This document shows, one piece after another, positions 30,901 through 43,947 of a DNA stretch of 64,000 bases. Each line of letters opens with the position of its first letter. The first letter of the stretch is position 1. The stretch lies in assembly GCA_032622095.1 (NCBI GenBank), contig CP136069.1, positions 105,800,278-105,864,277 of the forward strand, read 5' to 3'. Made by a program: the position numbers and the translations under genes. The notes under the pieces are model-generated. The model was not told where the DNA came from. It did not search any database and saw nothing but the letters and a program-made list of their open reading frames with translations. The stretch comes from Siphonodentalium dalli (Eukaryota > Mollusca > Scaphopoda > Gadilida > Siphonodentaliidae).

Positions 30901-32760
30901 CAAGATGGCAGCCATGGAGTTACTCTATGACCATAGATGAGGATAATAGGTACACAGGGAGTTATTGTATGGTCATGAATGATGTGTGGGTATATAGGGA
31001 GTCCCCTATTGGTGACGGTGGGGCATATATTTATGTATGTTGTGGATGTGTTATCATTGGTAGTGTATGGGGAGTAGATGTATGATCATGGATGGCGTGT
31101 ATATAACTGGCAAGTATAGAACTTATGAGTGGTCGTATGTGCGGGTATTGGTATATCTGAAAGGGTTCACCATTGGTATTGTGCATATGTATACCTGGAT
31201 TGACTCTATGGTCATGTGTATGGCAAATAGGTATACATGTAGTGGCTGTATGGTCCATGGTGAGGTGAATGTGTATGCAATGAGTGACTGTGTGATCGTG
31301 AATGTAGTGAATATGTATACATAGAGTGACTTTTTGGTCATGCGTCCGGTGTAGGTGTATACCTGGTGTTCATGCATGGTGACTCGTGGCTGTATCGTCA
31401 TTTGTGGTATGTACGGGTATAACCAAGTATGGCTGCATGATCAGGTGTACGTGTATAAAGTGGGTTACTATGTTGTCATTTGTGTGGTGTTTATGTACAT
31501 ATGGAGTGACTTGGGTAATGTGTGGGTTGTACATGTGTATCTTTGGTGGCTATCGCTTTCTACAATAACTCAAGGGTATGTTAATCAATATAGAGGTCAT
31601 GTCAGAGAGTTCTCCATCTTGATGATGTTTATGTAGATGGGGGGGGGGACGTTAAGCGTGGAAATCGATAGCCCCCCCATTAGCACACAGTCATTACATA
31701 TATACATAAACACCACAGACATAACAATATAGTGACCCACTGTATACATGTACACCTGACCCATGACCACGGATGACCATACAGCCATGTGTCACAATGC
31801 AGGCACACCGGGTATACTCCTAAACATGACCCATAACCATATAGTCACTCCTTGTATACCCATTCATCTCACCATTGGCCATAAGGTCACCCCCTGTATA
31901 CCTATTCTCCAAACGCATGGTCAAATAGACAATCAATATCTACATTAACACCACACCAATGGCCATAAAGTCATTCCGGTATACATATGCACCTCACCAA
32001 TGGCCATATAGCCACTCTCTTCATACTCATACCCTCACCATGTCACCTGGTATACTCCTTCATCTTACCTATGGCCATATAGTCCCCCCGTGTGTACCTA
32101 TTCAAAACATTCATACATTATCATGGTCAATCCTTATATACATATTCGCCTCAACATTTGCCATGTCACTCCCTGTATCCCTATTTGTCACACCATAGCC
32201 GAATAGCCACTCAAGATACACTAATACACCCCATCCATGTCACTATAGTCACTCCATGTATGCATGTGCACCTCATCCATGGCCATATAGCCACTCGCTA
32301 TATACTCATATCCCTCGCCCATGACAATAAAGCAACACGTGTGTATACTGGTATAACCTACACATGACCATACCGCCACCACGAGTCACCAAACAGGAGC
32401 ACCAGGTATGCTCATACGCCTGACACATGACCATTTAGTCACCCCTGTATATATGTTCATTACATTTGTGACCATACAGTCACTACTTGTATACCTACAT
32501 GTTCTCATCTCACTATTAACCATAGTCACTACTTGTATACCTATTTGACACATATAGTCATATAACCACTCGATATACATATGCAGCTCACCCTAGACTA
32601 TAGATTCACTCCAGGTATACATGTAAACCTCACTAATGGCCATTCAGCCCTTCCAGATATACAAAAAAACCCGCACACACGACCACTCAAACACTCCATA
32701 CTTGCATATACACCTCACACATGACAATTCAGCAATTCACTGCATAATCATACACGCCAT
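30900..32760. repeat. Palindromic diverged minisatellite, ~60-bp units
   Basis: The left arm (30900-31640) repeats GGTATACAGGGAGTGACTGTATGGTCATG-like units split by variable words. The right arm (31660-32760) holds the same units inverted (CATGACCATATAGTCACTCC-like). The centre is G/C-run rich (31637-31680). Open frames here change with the repeat and carry no domain. The right arm is cut by the LINE-2 tail at 32763. Confidence 0.8.
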
Positions 32761-33169
32761 CCATGGATTGGATTGGATTGGATTGTTTATTTGCACAAAT
32801 TAAATACATAATACACAAACATAATAATATATCTTTCAAATTTGCACAGGAGCGGCATGGCCAATGCAGGCCGTCTTCCTGCCGCCCCTTATACATAATA
32901 GAGAATAAGCAGATGGCGATCATATTGTTGTGTGACAATCGAGATGTTGCATGAGGGTCAGCTGTTGAAATAATGTGTTGTTAAAATTTTGGGGTTGTGT
33001 TTTATATATCCAACTTTGTTCGGGCAGATATGATTAAATAAATGTCTATACAATTATATGTCCATGGATATGTGCCCATAAATGGTGAGTAATCCAGGGT
33101 TACGGCACGCAATGAGGACACGTCTCTTAAGCACAATCATACATAATACATGTATACATATTGTTCCAA

Positions 33170-35152
33170 TTACTTTCTACAATCTCGGCATTCCGCGTTG
33201 TCACAAGTTACTGAGCTATTATAGTGTGATTGCACATTTGTACGTATGGAAGATTTAAAGATGGTTCTGCTAGCTGCAAATCTGTGTGCTGTGTCCAAGC
33301 AGTTCCACACATACGGAAATGAGTATTTCGGTAGAATTTGAGAGAAATTCGTCCTTGGAATTGTAGTAGCCAAGTTGCCGGACTGTCGTGTTGTTGATAT
33401 TGGTGTATACTTAAATAAACTTTCGAAAGACGGGGGAAGATATTTGTTTTTCCAATCATACATGAACAATGCGATTTGAAGATGATACAGGTCATGAAAC
33501 TTTAGAATTTTTTGAGTTTTGAACAACGGCTCTGTGTGACTGCGATATCTTTTGTTGCATAATATCCGGACTGCTTTTTTCTGTAGCCGAAAAAGAGACC
33601 CTGATGCTGAAACGTGTCCCCAGATTATTATTCCGTACAGGAGATGACTGTGAATTAAGGAGAAGTACAGAGTTTTTAGTGCACTTTTGGGGAGGAATCG
33701 TTTGGCTTTACCTAGACAGTATATTGCATGTGATATTTTTCTGGTTAGCATTGATATGTGGTACTTAAAAGTAAGATTTTCGTCAATGATTATGCCAAGG
33801 AATTTAAGTGATTTTTCTTGGTTTTGATTACTTACACGAACTAGTTCCTTTTTATTCAATTTAATTCGCAGATCTGCCCATTTAAAATCGTTATTTTGTG
33901 GATGCAGCAACATATATTTAGTTTTTGATTCATTGAGTGATAGTCGGTTACTACAGCACCAGCGGTATACTTTATCTAGTTCATCGTTTATCTTATTCTG
34001 AATGGTTTTAGAGTTATTCCCTGACATGTATAATGTTGTGTCGTCAACAAATGAAAGAACTTTGAGATTGGTGCTGTTGGGCATGTCGTTGACATACATT
34101 AGAAATAGGATGGGGCCAAGGATATACCCCTGTGGTACTCCACATGTCATAGTCAACATTCCCGATTGATGATCATGGACTTCTACATATTGTCGCCTGT
34201 CACGTAAGTAACTTCTGAACCAGTCATTAGCGATTCCCCTTATTCCATAGTGATCGAGCTTTCTAAGTAAAATTTCGTGACTTATGGTGTCAAAAGCTTT
34301 TGATAAGTCTAAGAAAATGGCAATGGTGGAGTCACGGGTTTTTTTGTCATTACATTCCGCTACATCTTCGAGAAGATGTATAAGTGGATGAATGGTAGAA
34401 TGTTTCTTACGAAAGCCATATTGGTGTTCATGAAGAATTTTATGTTTGTTGAGGAACGATGAAAGCCGAGCATTGATTATTTTTTCCATTATTTTGGAAA
34501 ATGCAGGTAATATGCTGATTGGTCTATAATTTTCAATCTGATCGCGTTCCCCTTTTTTGTATATAGGCATTATTCTAGATATTTTCATTTTCTCGGGCAC
34601 AAGTCCATGGGCAAATGAGAGATAAAAAATATGCGTGAGTGGTCCAACCGTTTCGTTAATTGTTTGTTTCATTAGTTTCACGGATACATCGTTTATATCT
34701 GTGCAAGTTTTATTAGATAATTTCGAGCAAAGTGATATTAGTTCATCTCTGTTTGTTGGGAAAATAAAAAGGTTATTTTCATACTGCCCCGGTAGGTAAT
34801 CGATGATGTTCATCCCTGGAATCTGTGTTACATTGTTTGCGGTAATTCTTCCAATGTCAGCGAAAAATGTGTTGAATGCGCATGCGATAGTTGTCGGGTC
34901 AGACAGTTTTCCGTTACCGGTACCATTTGAAAATTCGGTAGGAAAGGTATTCAAACCATGAGATATTTTAAGGGCTTCTTTCAGTATCGTCCAAGTGCGT
35001 CGCATGTTTGCTTGATTTTCTTTGAGAATATTGTCGTAATAATGATTTTTACTCCGCCGTTTTAATTGGTTGTATATTCTGCAGTATATTTTGTATCTAC
35101 CTATGTTTTCATCTGTTGGAAATTTTAACTTATTGGTGTACAATTTGTTTTT
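33170..35152 (-). pseudogene. LINE-2 ORF2, reverse transcriptase half
   Basis: Open for 660 codons in the same frame as the endonuclease half, separated from it only by TAA at 35155-35153. Residues below count from 35143. RT landmarks: IMPIYKKGERDQ, NYRPISILPAF, FLDLSKAFD (277-285), CGVPQGYILGP (334-344) and the catalytic FVDDT (365-369). Here Val replaces the common Ala, and Tyr replaces the common Ser after GVPQG. The C-terminus ends with a cysteine cluster, CDNAECRDC. There is no RNase H. A downstream restart is unlikely because the first codons are not ATG. With the stop, the copy would give only an endonuclease unless the stop is read through. Confidence 0.85.
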
Positions 35153-36286
35153 TTATACTGACGATTGAATGAGTCCTTTAGTCATCCACGGTTCTCGTTT
35201 AGTGTACTTGTTTGGTGGTTTGCGTTTAATTTTTGGAAAGGCTTCTTCGAAGAATAAGGAGTAGCTGCGCAAAAAGGCGTTATATGCTAGGTCTGCGTCT
35301 TGGTATATGAAGACCTCATCGAATGAATGATTGTTCAGAAGACTTTTAAATTTTGTTATATTGTTTTCGGACATTATTCTAGTTGTTGTTTGATTTACGT
35401 CATTCTTTGTATTGGTATCATTGGTTTCGACGTGGAATGTACCAAAGTGGTCTGAGACGTCCGATAGGATGATTCCACTGTGAACTTTGCAGTTGGATAT
35501 GCTATTTGTGTAAATGTGGTCAATGAGAGTCGCTGAGAATTCAGCTACTCTCGTTGGTTTAGTAATCACTGGCATGAATCCACGTTCGAACATATTACTG
35601 ATGAAAGCATTTGTTTTACTGTGTGAATCAGAATGCAGTAAGTCTATGTTAAAATCACCAACGATGTATACTTTTGAATTTAATTCGTTAAGTTTGATAA
35701 TAACATTGTCAAGCTGATTAGAGAAGGTTTCTATGTCAGCGAGCGGGGCAGTGTTAGGTCGGTATATAGAGCCTACAATGTGTGAATTTTTTTTGCCCGG
35801 ATTTATTTCTACAAATAGTGTTTCAATTACATGGGGAATGAATATCGAGAGGTCATTTCTAGTTTTATATTTAAGGCTACTTTTAATGAAAATTCCGACC
35901 CCACCCCTTCCGTCATCATTGTCCGGACGAGATTTGTACTCGAATGGGTGATATCCTTCTAATGTGAAAGTATCCCTTACCCTAAAAACTTCAGATAGCG
36001 CAATTATGTCAAATAAGTTTTCCCCTGATTGTTGAATATTACATAGGAGGTCAACAAATGAGTCCCAGTTCGCTGTCAAGCTTCGACAGTTTAGCCCAAG
36101 GAGAGACGTCGTCTTCCTTTCAATTGACAGTTTCTCCTTGATTTGAAGTGGGGCATAATAATCTGATTGGTGGTTCAGAATGTCGTAAATGTTACTCCCA
36201 TTATCACAGTCATCGCCCTTATATACGGTGGCAAAGTTATAGTCATCACCCTGGAGCTCACCCACAGATAGTCTATCGATAACCAT
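35153..36286 (-). CDS. LINE-2 ORF2, endonuclease half
   Basis: 377 codons from ATG at 36286 in a good context (ACAATGG). An apurinic-type endonuclease fills about residues 60-295: LLGLNCRSL, ALSEVFR, GRGGVGIFI, SIYRPN, VGDFNIDLL, ATLIDHIYTN and SDVSDHFG. The tail KREPWMTKGLIQSSV is the usual linker into the RT, after which TAA follows. Known LINEs carry EN and RT in one protein, so this is a broken ORF2 unless recoded. Confidence 0.85.
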   Translation of the reverse strand: MVIDRLSVGELQGDDYNFATVYKGDDCDNGSNIYDILNHQSDYYAPLQIKEKLSIERKTTSLLGLNCRSLTANWDSFVDLLCNIQQSGENLFDIIALSEVFRVRDTFTLEGYHPFEYKSRPDNDDGRGGVGIFIKSSLKYKTRNDLSIFIPHVIETLFVEINPGKKNSHIVGSIYRPNTAPLADIETFSNQLDNVIIKLNELNSKVYIVGDFNIDLLHSDSHSKTNAFISNMFERGFMPVITKPTRVAEFSATLIDHIYTNSISNCKVHSGIILSDVSDHFGTFHVETNDTNTKNDVNQTTTRIMSENNITKFKSLLNNHSFDEVFIYQDADLAYNAFLRSYSLFFEEAFPKIKRKPPNKYTKREPWMTKGLIQSSV

Positions 36287-36480
36287 TGTCTGAAATTATA
36301 TTAGAGTTATATATTTTACCCCAAATCAGGAATGTACTTTCATTTTTCGGCATATTTAGTACCGTGTCCGTGTAAAGATACCTAACATGCGCATCCTTGT
36401 CACACAACAATATCATCTTGAGCAGTACGGAATAACAGAACATAAAACATTTACAGAACAATTTGATGGGAATCATATAC

Positions 36481-37780
36481 ATATATACATATTAGTATGA
36501 GCAATACATGTGTATACATGTGCACTCGTGTATAAACAAATATAAAGCATAGCATTGGCATGATATACAAGATGGTCCACTGTTGTGTAAGTCGCTATAT
36601 TTGTCAGTCGACTATTCCGACGAGCGTCTCAACAGTCATTGACTGTTTTGATTTTTGTGTATATTAGCGGCAGCTCAACAAGGCCGTGCGTTTCGTGCAG
36701 GTCGTGGTTCACGAGTGATTGACCAGGTTGACCCATTTGCAGGCTATCTACGAAATTGTTCGAATGTGTTTTACTGTACTGCAAGTGATGTTTTCGCCTT
36801 CGGAATTTATATGGAACAGCCTTATAAATTGATTCTTTACAAAGTGTTTGGTTTTCCGGTTATTTACTAGAAGAGCCTGGTCTAGGAAAGCCTGGTGATG
36901 TGAGATAATAGTATGCCATCGTGATTCACCTTTCGGCCTTGGTCATATTTTGGCGTCATCCATGTAGTGAGTACACATACAAGCATATACGTTCATTTTA
37001 ATTTATCCGTTGTGATATATTATGACTGGATAGAACTGTATTTTGTCTAAAATGGATATATATATATTTAATTGATTCATTTGCGATCGACAATGCATTT
37101 CAATTATGTCCATTAAAAATAAGATGAATTGGTAAAATTCAAGCGTGGCATACTGTCACACGACACTGATTCTACATTTATAATTTATTCCATGACCGGA
37201 GCTTACTGCAATTATGCGAATACCCTGTGCCAATGCATTTTCTCACATATGAGAGTCTCACATAGGGAGAATCGCATATATATGAAAATACATTGTCCAA
37301 ACAATATTTACCTTGACACGATTAGCCAGTGCATTCACCCATATATGCGAGGATCCCTATATGAAACTCGCACACACAGGGCAATGCACCGACTAGTGAT
37401 CTGTAATACTCACCAGCGAAGAGCCCGTAATGAAAGGGTTGAGGGTGGGGTAATATTGCATTTTAATTATCTGATTGTACCCATTATAATATATCATGAC
37501 TGCGTTTGTGGGGTCAACAATGTATTCGTATTACAATTACGTCCAATATGGCATATACCCCACGTAGGACTGTGTCAATAATGTATATATTATTTATAAT
37601 TTAGTCATGGATGTCAACAATAAATTGGATCAACATAATGCCTTGACAACTCAAGAATGCCAAACATGTAATATTGTTATAAATTATTCCTAAACATTGG
37701 ATGGGTTGGATCATAATACAAGTCCTTACATGTGTCAATAACAATAATATTATATATACTAAACATATAATTGTTTAATA
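36481..37780. other. Unassigned region passing into diverged satellite
   Basis: 36481-36900 has TA/CA-rich DNA and a 71-codon frame without a domain. From about 37000 the satellite words GGGTGGGG, CAACAATG and ATATATCATGACT appear with increasing frequency, so the diverged satellite at 38100-42760 probably starts here. Confidence 0.5.
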
Positions 37781-37788
37781 ACATATAC

Positions 37789-38010
37789 ATACACATATAC
37801 ATACATATACATACATATACATACATATACATACATATACATACATATACATACATATACATACATATACATACATATACATACATATACATACATATAC
37901 ATACATATACATACATATACATACATATACATACATATACATACATATACATACATATACATACATATACATACATATACATACATATACATACATATAC
38001 ATACATATAT
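37789..38010. repeat. 10-bp minisatellite (ATACATATAC)n, about 22 copies
   Basis: Perfect decamer repeats over about 220 bp, flanked by imperfect TA/CA repeats to 38080. Because 10 is not a multiple of 3, all frames stay open and give long YVCICM-type or HTYTYI-type frames on both strands. None of these is a gene. Confidence 0.95.
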
Positions 38011-38099
38011 ATACATATATATATATACATATATATACATACATATATATACACATATACATATACATACACATACATATACGCATACAATACAATATG

Positions 38100-41000
38100 T
38101 CTATATTATTCATTTAAGGTTGGTGATCAACAATGTATATCAATTCCATCCATTTAAGGGTAGGGGGTCAAAAATGTATTTGAATTCCATCCATTACGAT
38201 ACGGTACATAATGACTGGATAGGACTATGTTGTGTCAATTCCTTCCATCGTGATATATCATGACTGGGTAGAACTTAGTTATAATTTTCATTTTGAGGGG
38301 TGCGGTCAAGAATACATTCTAGTTAGATCCATTGTGACTTGACCATTTGACAATGCAATGCATTTGACAATATAATAGTTATATAATGACTTGGCAGAAC
38401 TCACACATATACATACCGGCACACAGTATTCCTTTAACGGTGGGGTCAAAAATGCATTTCAATTTCATTTGTTATGTTATAACATGACTGGGTATGACAT
38501 AGTTCTGTCAACAATAAATATATTTTTTTCATTGTGCATTATGACATGTCAAAATTAGGTAGGAATTTGCTGTGTCAGCAAGATTTTTTCATCTATAATT
38601 TAGTCATGCATGTCATCATGGAGTTTAATTTAATCCTTTCTGATATAACACTTAGGACTTACCTCTTCAGCAATAAGTATATATTTATAATTTAGTCATG
38701 CATGTCAACAGGGAATTTAACTTAAACCTTTTTGATGGATCACTTAGGACTTAGGTGTTCAGCAATAAGTATATTATTTATACTTTTGTCATGCAGAAGT
38801 GGGTTCCATGTAGGGGTGGGGTCAACAATGAATTTCCATTTCTTTTAAGGGTGGGTGTCAAAAATGAATTTCCATTTATTCTTTTAATGGGGAACAGTGT
38901 GTTTCAATTACATATGTTGTGACATATCATGGTGGGACATAGTTGTGACATTCTGATATATCACTTAGGACTTACCTCTTCAGCAATAAGTATATTATTT
39001 ATAATTTAGTCATGCATGTCAACAGGGAATTTAACTTAAACCTTTTTGATGAATCACTTAGGACTTAGCTGTTCAGCAATAAGTATATTATTTATAATTT
39101 GGTCATGCAGAAGTGGGTTCCATGTAGGGGTGGGGTCAACAATGAATTTCCATTTCTTTTAAGGGTGGGTGTCAAAAATGAATTTCCATTTATTCTTTTA
39201 ATGGGGAACAGTGTGTTTCAATTACATATATTGTGACATAGCATGGTGGGACATAGTTGTGACATTCTGATATATCACTTAGGACTTACCTGTTCAGCAA
39301 TAAGTTTATTATTTATAATTCAGTCATGCAGGAGTGGGTTCCATGCATGGGTGGGGTAATAAATTCAATTTAATTCCATTCATCATGACATGTAGTGAAT
39401 AGGTAGAACTTAGTTTTGTCAACAATAGTAACTTTTTAAATTATTCCTTTAAGGGTGGGGGTAAAGAAATGCATTTCAATTTCATTTGTTATTTTATATC
39501 ATGACTGGGTATGACTTAGTTCTGTCAACAATAGATATATATTTTTCATTTTGTATTATGACATGTCAAGATTTGGTAGGACTTAGCTGTGTCAGCAATA
39601 TTTTTTCATTTATAATTTAGTCATACATGTCAACAGGGAGTTTAATTTAAACCTTTCTGATATATCACTTAGGACTTACCTGTTCAGCAATAAGTATATT
39701 ATTTATAATTTAGTCATGCATGTCAATAGGGAATTTAACTTAAACCTTTTAGATGAATAACTTAGGACTTAGCTGTTCAGCAATAAGTATATTATTTATA
39801 ATTTGGTCATGCAGAAGTGGGTTCCATGTAGGGGTGGGGTCAACAATTAATTTCCATTTCTATTAAGGGTGGGTTTCAAACATGAATTTCCATTTATATC
39901 ACTTAGTACTTAGCTGTATCAGCAATAAAATAAATTATTTATAATTTAGTCATACTGGGTGGGGTCAACTATGAAGTTCAATTTATTATTTTAAGGGTGG
40001 GGGCCAACTATGAAATTCAGTTTATTATTTTAAGGGTAGGGGCCAGCTAAGTGTATTCCCTCTACATTATGACATCACAACTGGGTAGGAAAACAAATAT
40101 ATCATTTCTAATTTAGTTGTGCAAGTCAGCAATGAATTTAATTTCATCCATTCTGATATATCACTTAGGGCTGAGCTGCATGGGCAGTAAATATAGTATT
40201 TATAATTTAGTCATGTAGGTGTGGGGTCAACAATGATTTTCAATGTATTCATTTAAGGGTGGGGCCAACAAGTGCATTCCAATTGCATCCATTGTGACAT
40301 CATAACTGGATAGGACATAAGTGTTGTAACAACAACAACAACAATACTTGTACATTGATAATGTATCCATTTAATGGTGGGGTAAGAATGTATTTCAATT
40401 CTATCCATTATGATACATCATGACTTGGTATGACTTAGTTTTGTCAACCAAAAGTATATTTTAATTTATTCAATGTATTTCAGTTGCATCCATGCCATAA
40501 TGAATGGGTAGGCATTGGCTGTTATCAATAAATATATTATTTCTAATTCAATTGTGCACTTCAGCAATGAATTTAGTTTCATCAATTTGTGACATCAATA
40601 CTTATACATCTGTTATTTATTCATTTAAGGGTGGTGTAAGAATGCATATCAATTCTATCCCTTATGATATATCATGACTTAGTAGGACTTGGCTCTGTCA
40701 ACCAAAGTATATATTTTTAATTCATTTCAGGGGTGGGGTCAAAAATGCATTCAATAACACTTACATCCAATATGTTACGTGCCCCTGTAAGTCAAAGCTG
40801 TATCAATAACCAAATATTAATTATAACTGTTTGATCAACAATGAATTTTATTCCATCCATTCATATAATTAGATATAATGACTTGATAGAACTCAAGAGT
40901 GCTAAACATATATTATTGTTATAAATTATTCATGAGACTTGAGTGGGTTAGGTCATAGTATAATCCAATTCCATCCATCATGGTATATAATGACTAGGTG

Positions 41001-42760
41001 GGACTTAGGTCTGTCAATAATAAGTGACAGTTTATAAATTATTCATTTAGTGATGGGACAAGAATGCTTTTCAGCTCCATTCATTTAAGGGTGGGGTTAA
41101 CATTTCATTCCAGTTCCACCCCAAGTATATATTTTTAGTTCAATCATTTCAGGGGTAGGGTCAAAAATGCATTTCACCAATAATCACATCCATTATGTCA
41201 TATGCCTCGATAGGACTTGGCTTTGTCAACAATAAAATATGTATAATTAGTCATGCAACATGTGGGATCAACAATGAATTTAATTCCATCCATTCATATA
41301 ATTATAGATAATGATTTGGTAGAACTACAGAGTGCCAAATATATACTATTGTTATAACTTATCCATGAAATTTTAGTGGGTTGGGTCATAATATATTCAA
41401 ATTTCATCCATAATGATATTTATTGACTGGGTGTAACTTAGGTCTGTCAACAATAAATGAAAATATTTTAATTATTCATTTAAGGATGGGGTCAATAATG
41501 CAATTCAGTTCCATTCCTTTAAGGGTGGGGTTAACATTTCATTTTAATTCCACCCATTCAAGGGTGGGGTCAACACGAGTTTCAATTTCATCCAGTATGA
41601 TATATCATGACTGCTAAGGTCTTAGTTGTGTCAACAATAGTTATATATTTTCGGCTTATTCATTTAAGGGGTCAAGTCAACAATGCATTCCAGTTACACC
41701 AATCGACTATCATGACTGGGTTGGCATTGTTATGTCAGCAATAAATATATAATTCATAAATTAATTGTGCAAGGCAGCAATGAATTTAATTTCATCCATT
41801 CTGATACATCACTTAGAACTTAGCTCTATGAGCAGTAAAAAGATGTTTTATAATTGAGTCATGCAGGGGTGGGGTCAACAATGATTTTCAATGTATTCAT
41901 TCAGGGGTGAGGGCGACAAATGCATTCCAATTACTTCCATCGTGACATCATAACTGGATAGGACATATGTGTTGTAATAATAAGAACAATAATTGTACAT
42001 ATACAATGTATGCATTCAATGTAGTTCAGTTCTGTCCATTATGATATATCATTACTTAATTGGACTTTTTGTCCACCCAAAGTATATATTTTAATTTATT
42101 CAGTGTATTCCAGTTACACACATGACATAATGAATGGGCAAGCATTGACTGTGTTATTAATGGGTATATTATTTCTAATTTAGTTGTGCAATTCAGCAAT
42201 GAATTTAATTTGGTCCATTCTGATATATCATTTTGGACTTAGCTGTATGAGCAGTGACTATATTATTTATTATTTAGTCATGCAGGTGTGGGATTAGCAA
42301 TGGTTTGTGATGCATCAATCTAAGGGTGGACCAGCAAATGCATTAACATTACAACCAATGTGGCATCTTGACTGTGTAGGACACAGTTGTAATAACAATA
42401 ATTGTACATTTATAATTTATTCATTTAAGTGTGGGATAAGAATGCATATCAATTCTATCCATCACGATATATCATGACTAGGTAGGTCTTCGTTTTGTCA
42501 ACCAATGTATATATTTGTAATTTATTCATTTATGGGATGGGGTCAACAATATAATCCAATTACAGATACACCCACTCAATTTATTCATTTAAGTGTGGGA
42601 TAGGAATGCATATCAATTCTATCCACCACGATATATCATGACTAGGTAGGACTTCATTTTGTCAACCAGTGTATATATTTGTAATTTAATCATTTCTGGG
42701 GTCAACAATGTATTTCAATTAGAGTTACACCCATTATTCAATATGCCTCTGTGTCAACAA
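38100..42760. repeat. Highly diverged satellite, roughly 100-160-bp period
   Basis: Words recur in fixed order: ATTCATTTAAGGGTGGGGTC, AACAATGCATTTCAATT, CCATCCATTATGATATATCA, TGACTGGGTAGGACTTAG, TGTGTCAACAATAAGTATAT and TATAATTTAGTCATGCA. Spacing varies by deletion. A ~305-bp higher-order block is repeated at about 38640, 38950 and 39655 (words TCAGCAATAAGTATATTATT and GCAGAAGTGGGTTCCATGTA). No gene in the stretch. Confidence 0.8.
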
Positions 42761-42767
42761 TATATAC

Positions 42768-42870
42768 ATGCATATATATACACACAACATACACATATAT
42801 ATATACATACATATACATACATATATACCCATATGCATATACATACATATACACATCATACATATACACA
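42768..42870. repeat. Imperfect TA/CA microsatellite
   Basis: Mixed ACATATATACATACAT repeats at the right edge of the diverged satellite. The frames open through it are artefacts. Confidence 0.85.
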
Positions 42871-43027
42871 TATATGGACTGACTTTTTCAAAGGACTTCA
42901 AACACACATGTATACCATATACTAATGGACATAGTGGACTGATAATATTCACTACAGTTTAGTGGACATGGCTGATGATCAAACAATAGACAAACATATC
43001 CAATCTGCACATTATGGGAATGTTTAA

Positions 43028-43947
43028 TTATATGTCTCTCAAACATTTAATAACTTTGTTTCTCTTGTTATCATCAGTATATTTTATGAATATTTTACCA
43101 TTCATTGTCCACGAATCTTTAACCCCTTGTGTTTCTTTTGCTGTTTTCAACAAGATAATGTTTATTTGGGTGAGGTCATCTTTTATGACAGTCTTTTGCC
43201 CCTTCAGCACCTTTCTTGCACCAATCACTTCATTCTTTGTTCTTCGAGATACAAATTTGCATATCATAGGTCTAGGTTGGTCTTGATTGTCAGTATAGTG
43301 ACCCAGTCTATGTGCAATACTGATATCTGACAATGTTATTTTCATACTTAACTTCTCATTGCACATTCTGACAACTTTCTGTTCGCATTCCAGCCGAGTT
43401 TCATTCTTACTGTCACCATCTATCCCGAATATTCTCACACTCTCCTTCCTTGTCTGTTGCTCTAGATTATTGATGTTATCATTTAGCTTTCTGTTTACTT
43501 CTTTGAGTTTTACTATCTCATCACTTTTATCATCTGAATCATCTTTTAGCTGTTTCACTTCTTGCTTTAATGAGTCCATTGATTTTTCTAATTTGAAAAT
43601 GTTGCTTGCAAATTCATCCCTCACATCTACTATTTTTTTGTCATAGTCACCTCTCATCTTTTCCAGAATTGTGTTCAAGTCATCCACTTTCACCAACGGC
43701 TTAAGTCTATTATCTAATTGTTCTGTTGTCACAAGCATATCCAGTTTCTTATTTATCAACTCCAAACTTTTCTCAATGGCTGAGTTACTATTGTCTTGTT
43801 TTTTGGGGTCAGGACCAAAGTTCAATGTTGGTTGGCTAGGTGTTGTTTTTTATTTGGCAATACCGCCTTTAGTTTAGGCTTTACCGATTCCGTATGCAAG
43901 CTTTCATCAGCGCTTGATGTTGATGCTGGTAGACGTTTGTCAGGCAT
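43028..43947 (-). pseudogene. Orphan LINE ORF1 (coiled coil plus RRM-like domain)
   Basis: The likely start is ATG at 43947 (MPDKRLPASTSS). The frame shifts by one in a 6-base A run (43846-43851) and then stays open to 43028. The second part has a long charged heptad-like coiled coil (about residues 15-130 of the open part) ending in NINNLEQQTRKESVRIFGI. It is followed by a domain with HRLG and RPMICKFVSRRTKN, as in LINE ORF1 nucleic-acid-binding proteins of the trimeric coiled-coil type. There is no ORF2 downstream; the sequence passes into microsatellite DNA by 42880. Confidence 0.8.

Larger units (their letters stand above)
32763..36480 (-). mobile_element. LINE-2: non-LTR retrotransposon, nearly full ORF2
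   Basis: The 3' tail on the minus strand is (AATCC)4 at 32763-32783, next to an AATAAA-like signal. The 3' UTR is about 390 bp, then one coding frame 36286-33170 interrupted by a single in-frame TAA. The 5' limit is uncertain (about 36480, where TA/CA-rich DNA begins). No ORF1 is seen upstream. Confidence 0.8.

Noticed and set aside
32763-32783. (GGATT)n as interstitial telomere repeat.
   Set aside because: Telomere repeats in animals are TTAGGG or TTAGG. This is the (AATCC)n tail at the 3' end of LINE-2.
37675-38160. Long open frames of 93-137 codons on both strands.
   Set aside because: They arise from a 10-bp repeat that keeps every frame open; composition is purely repeat-driven.
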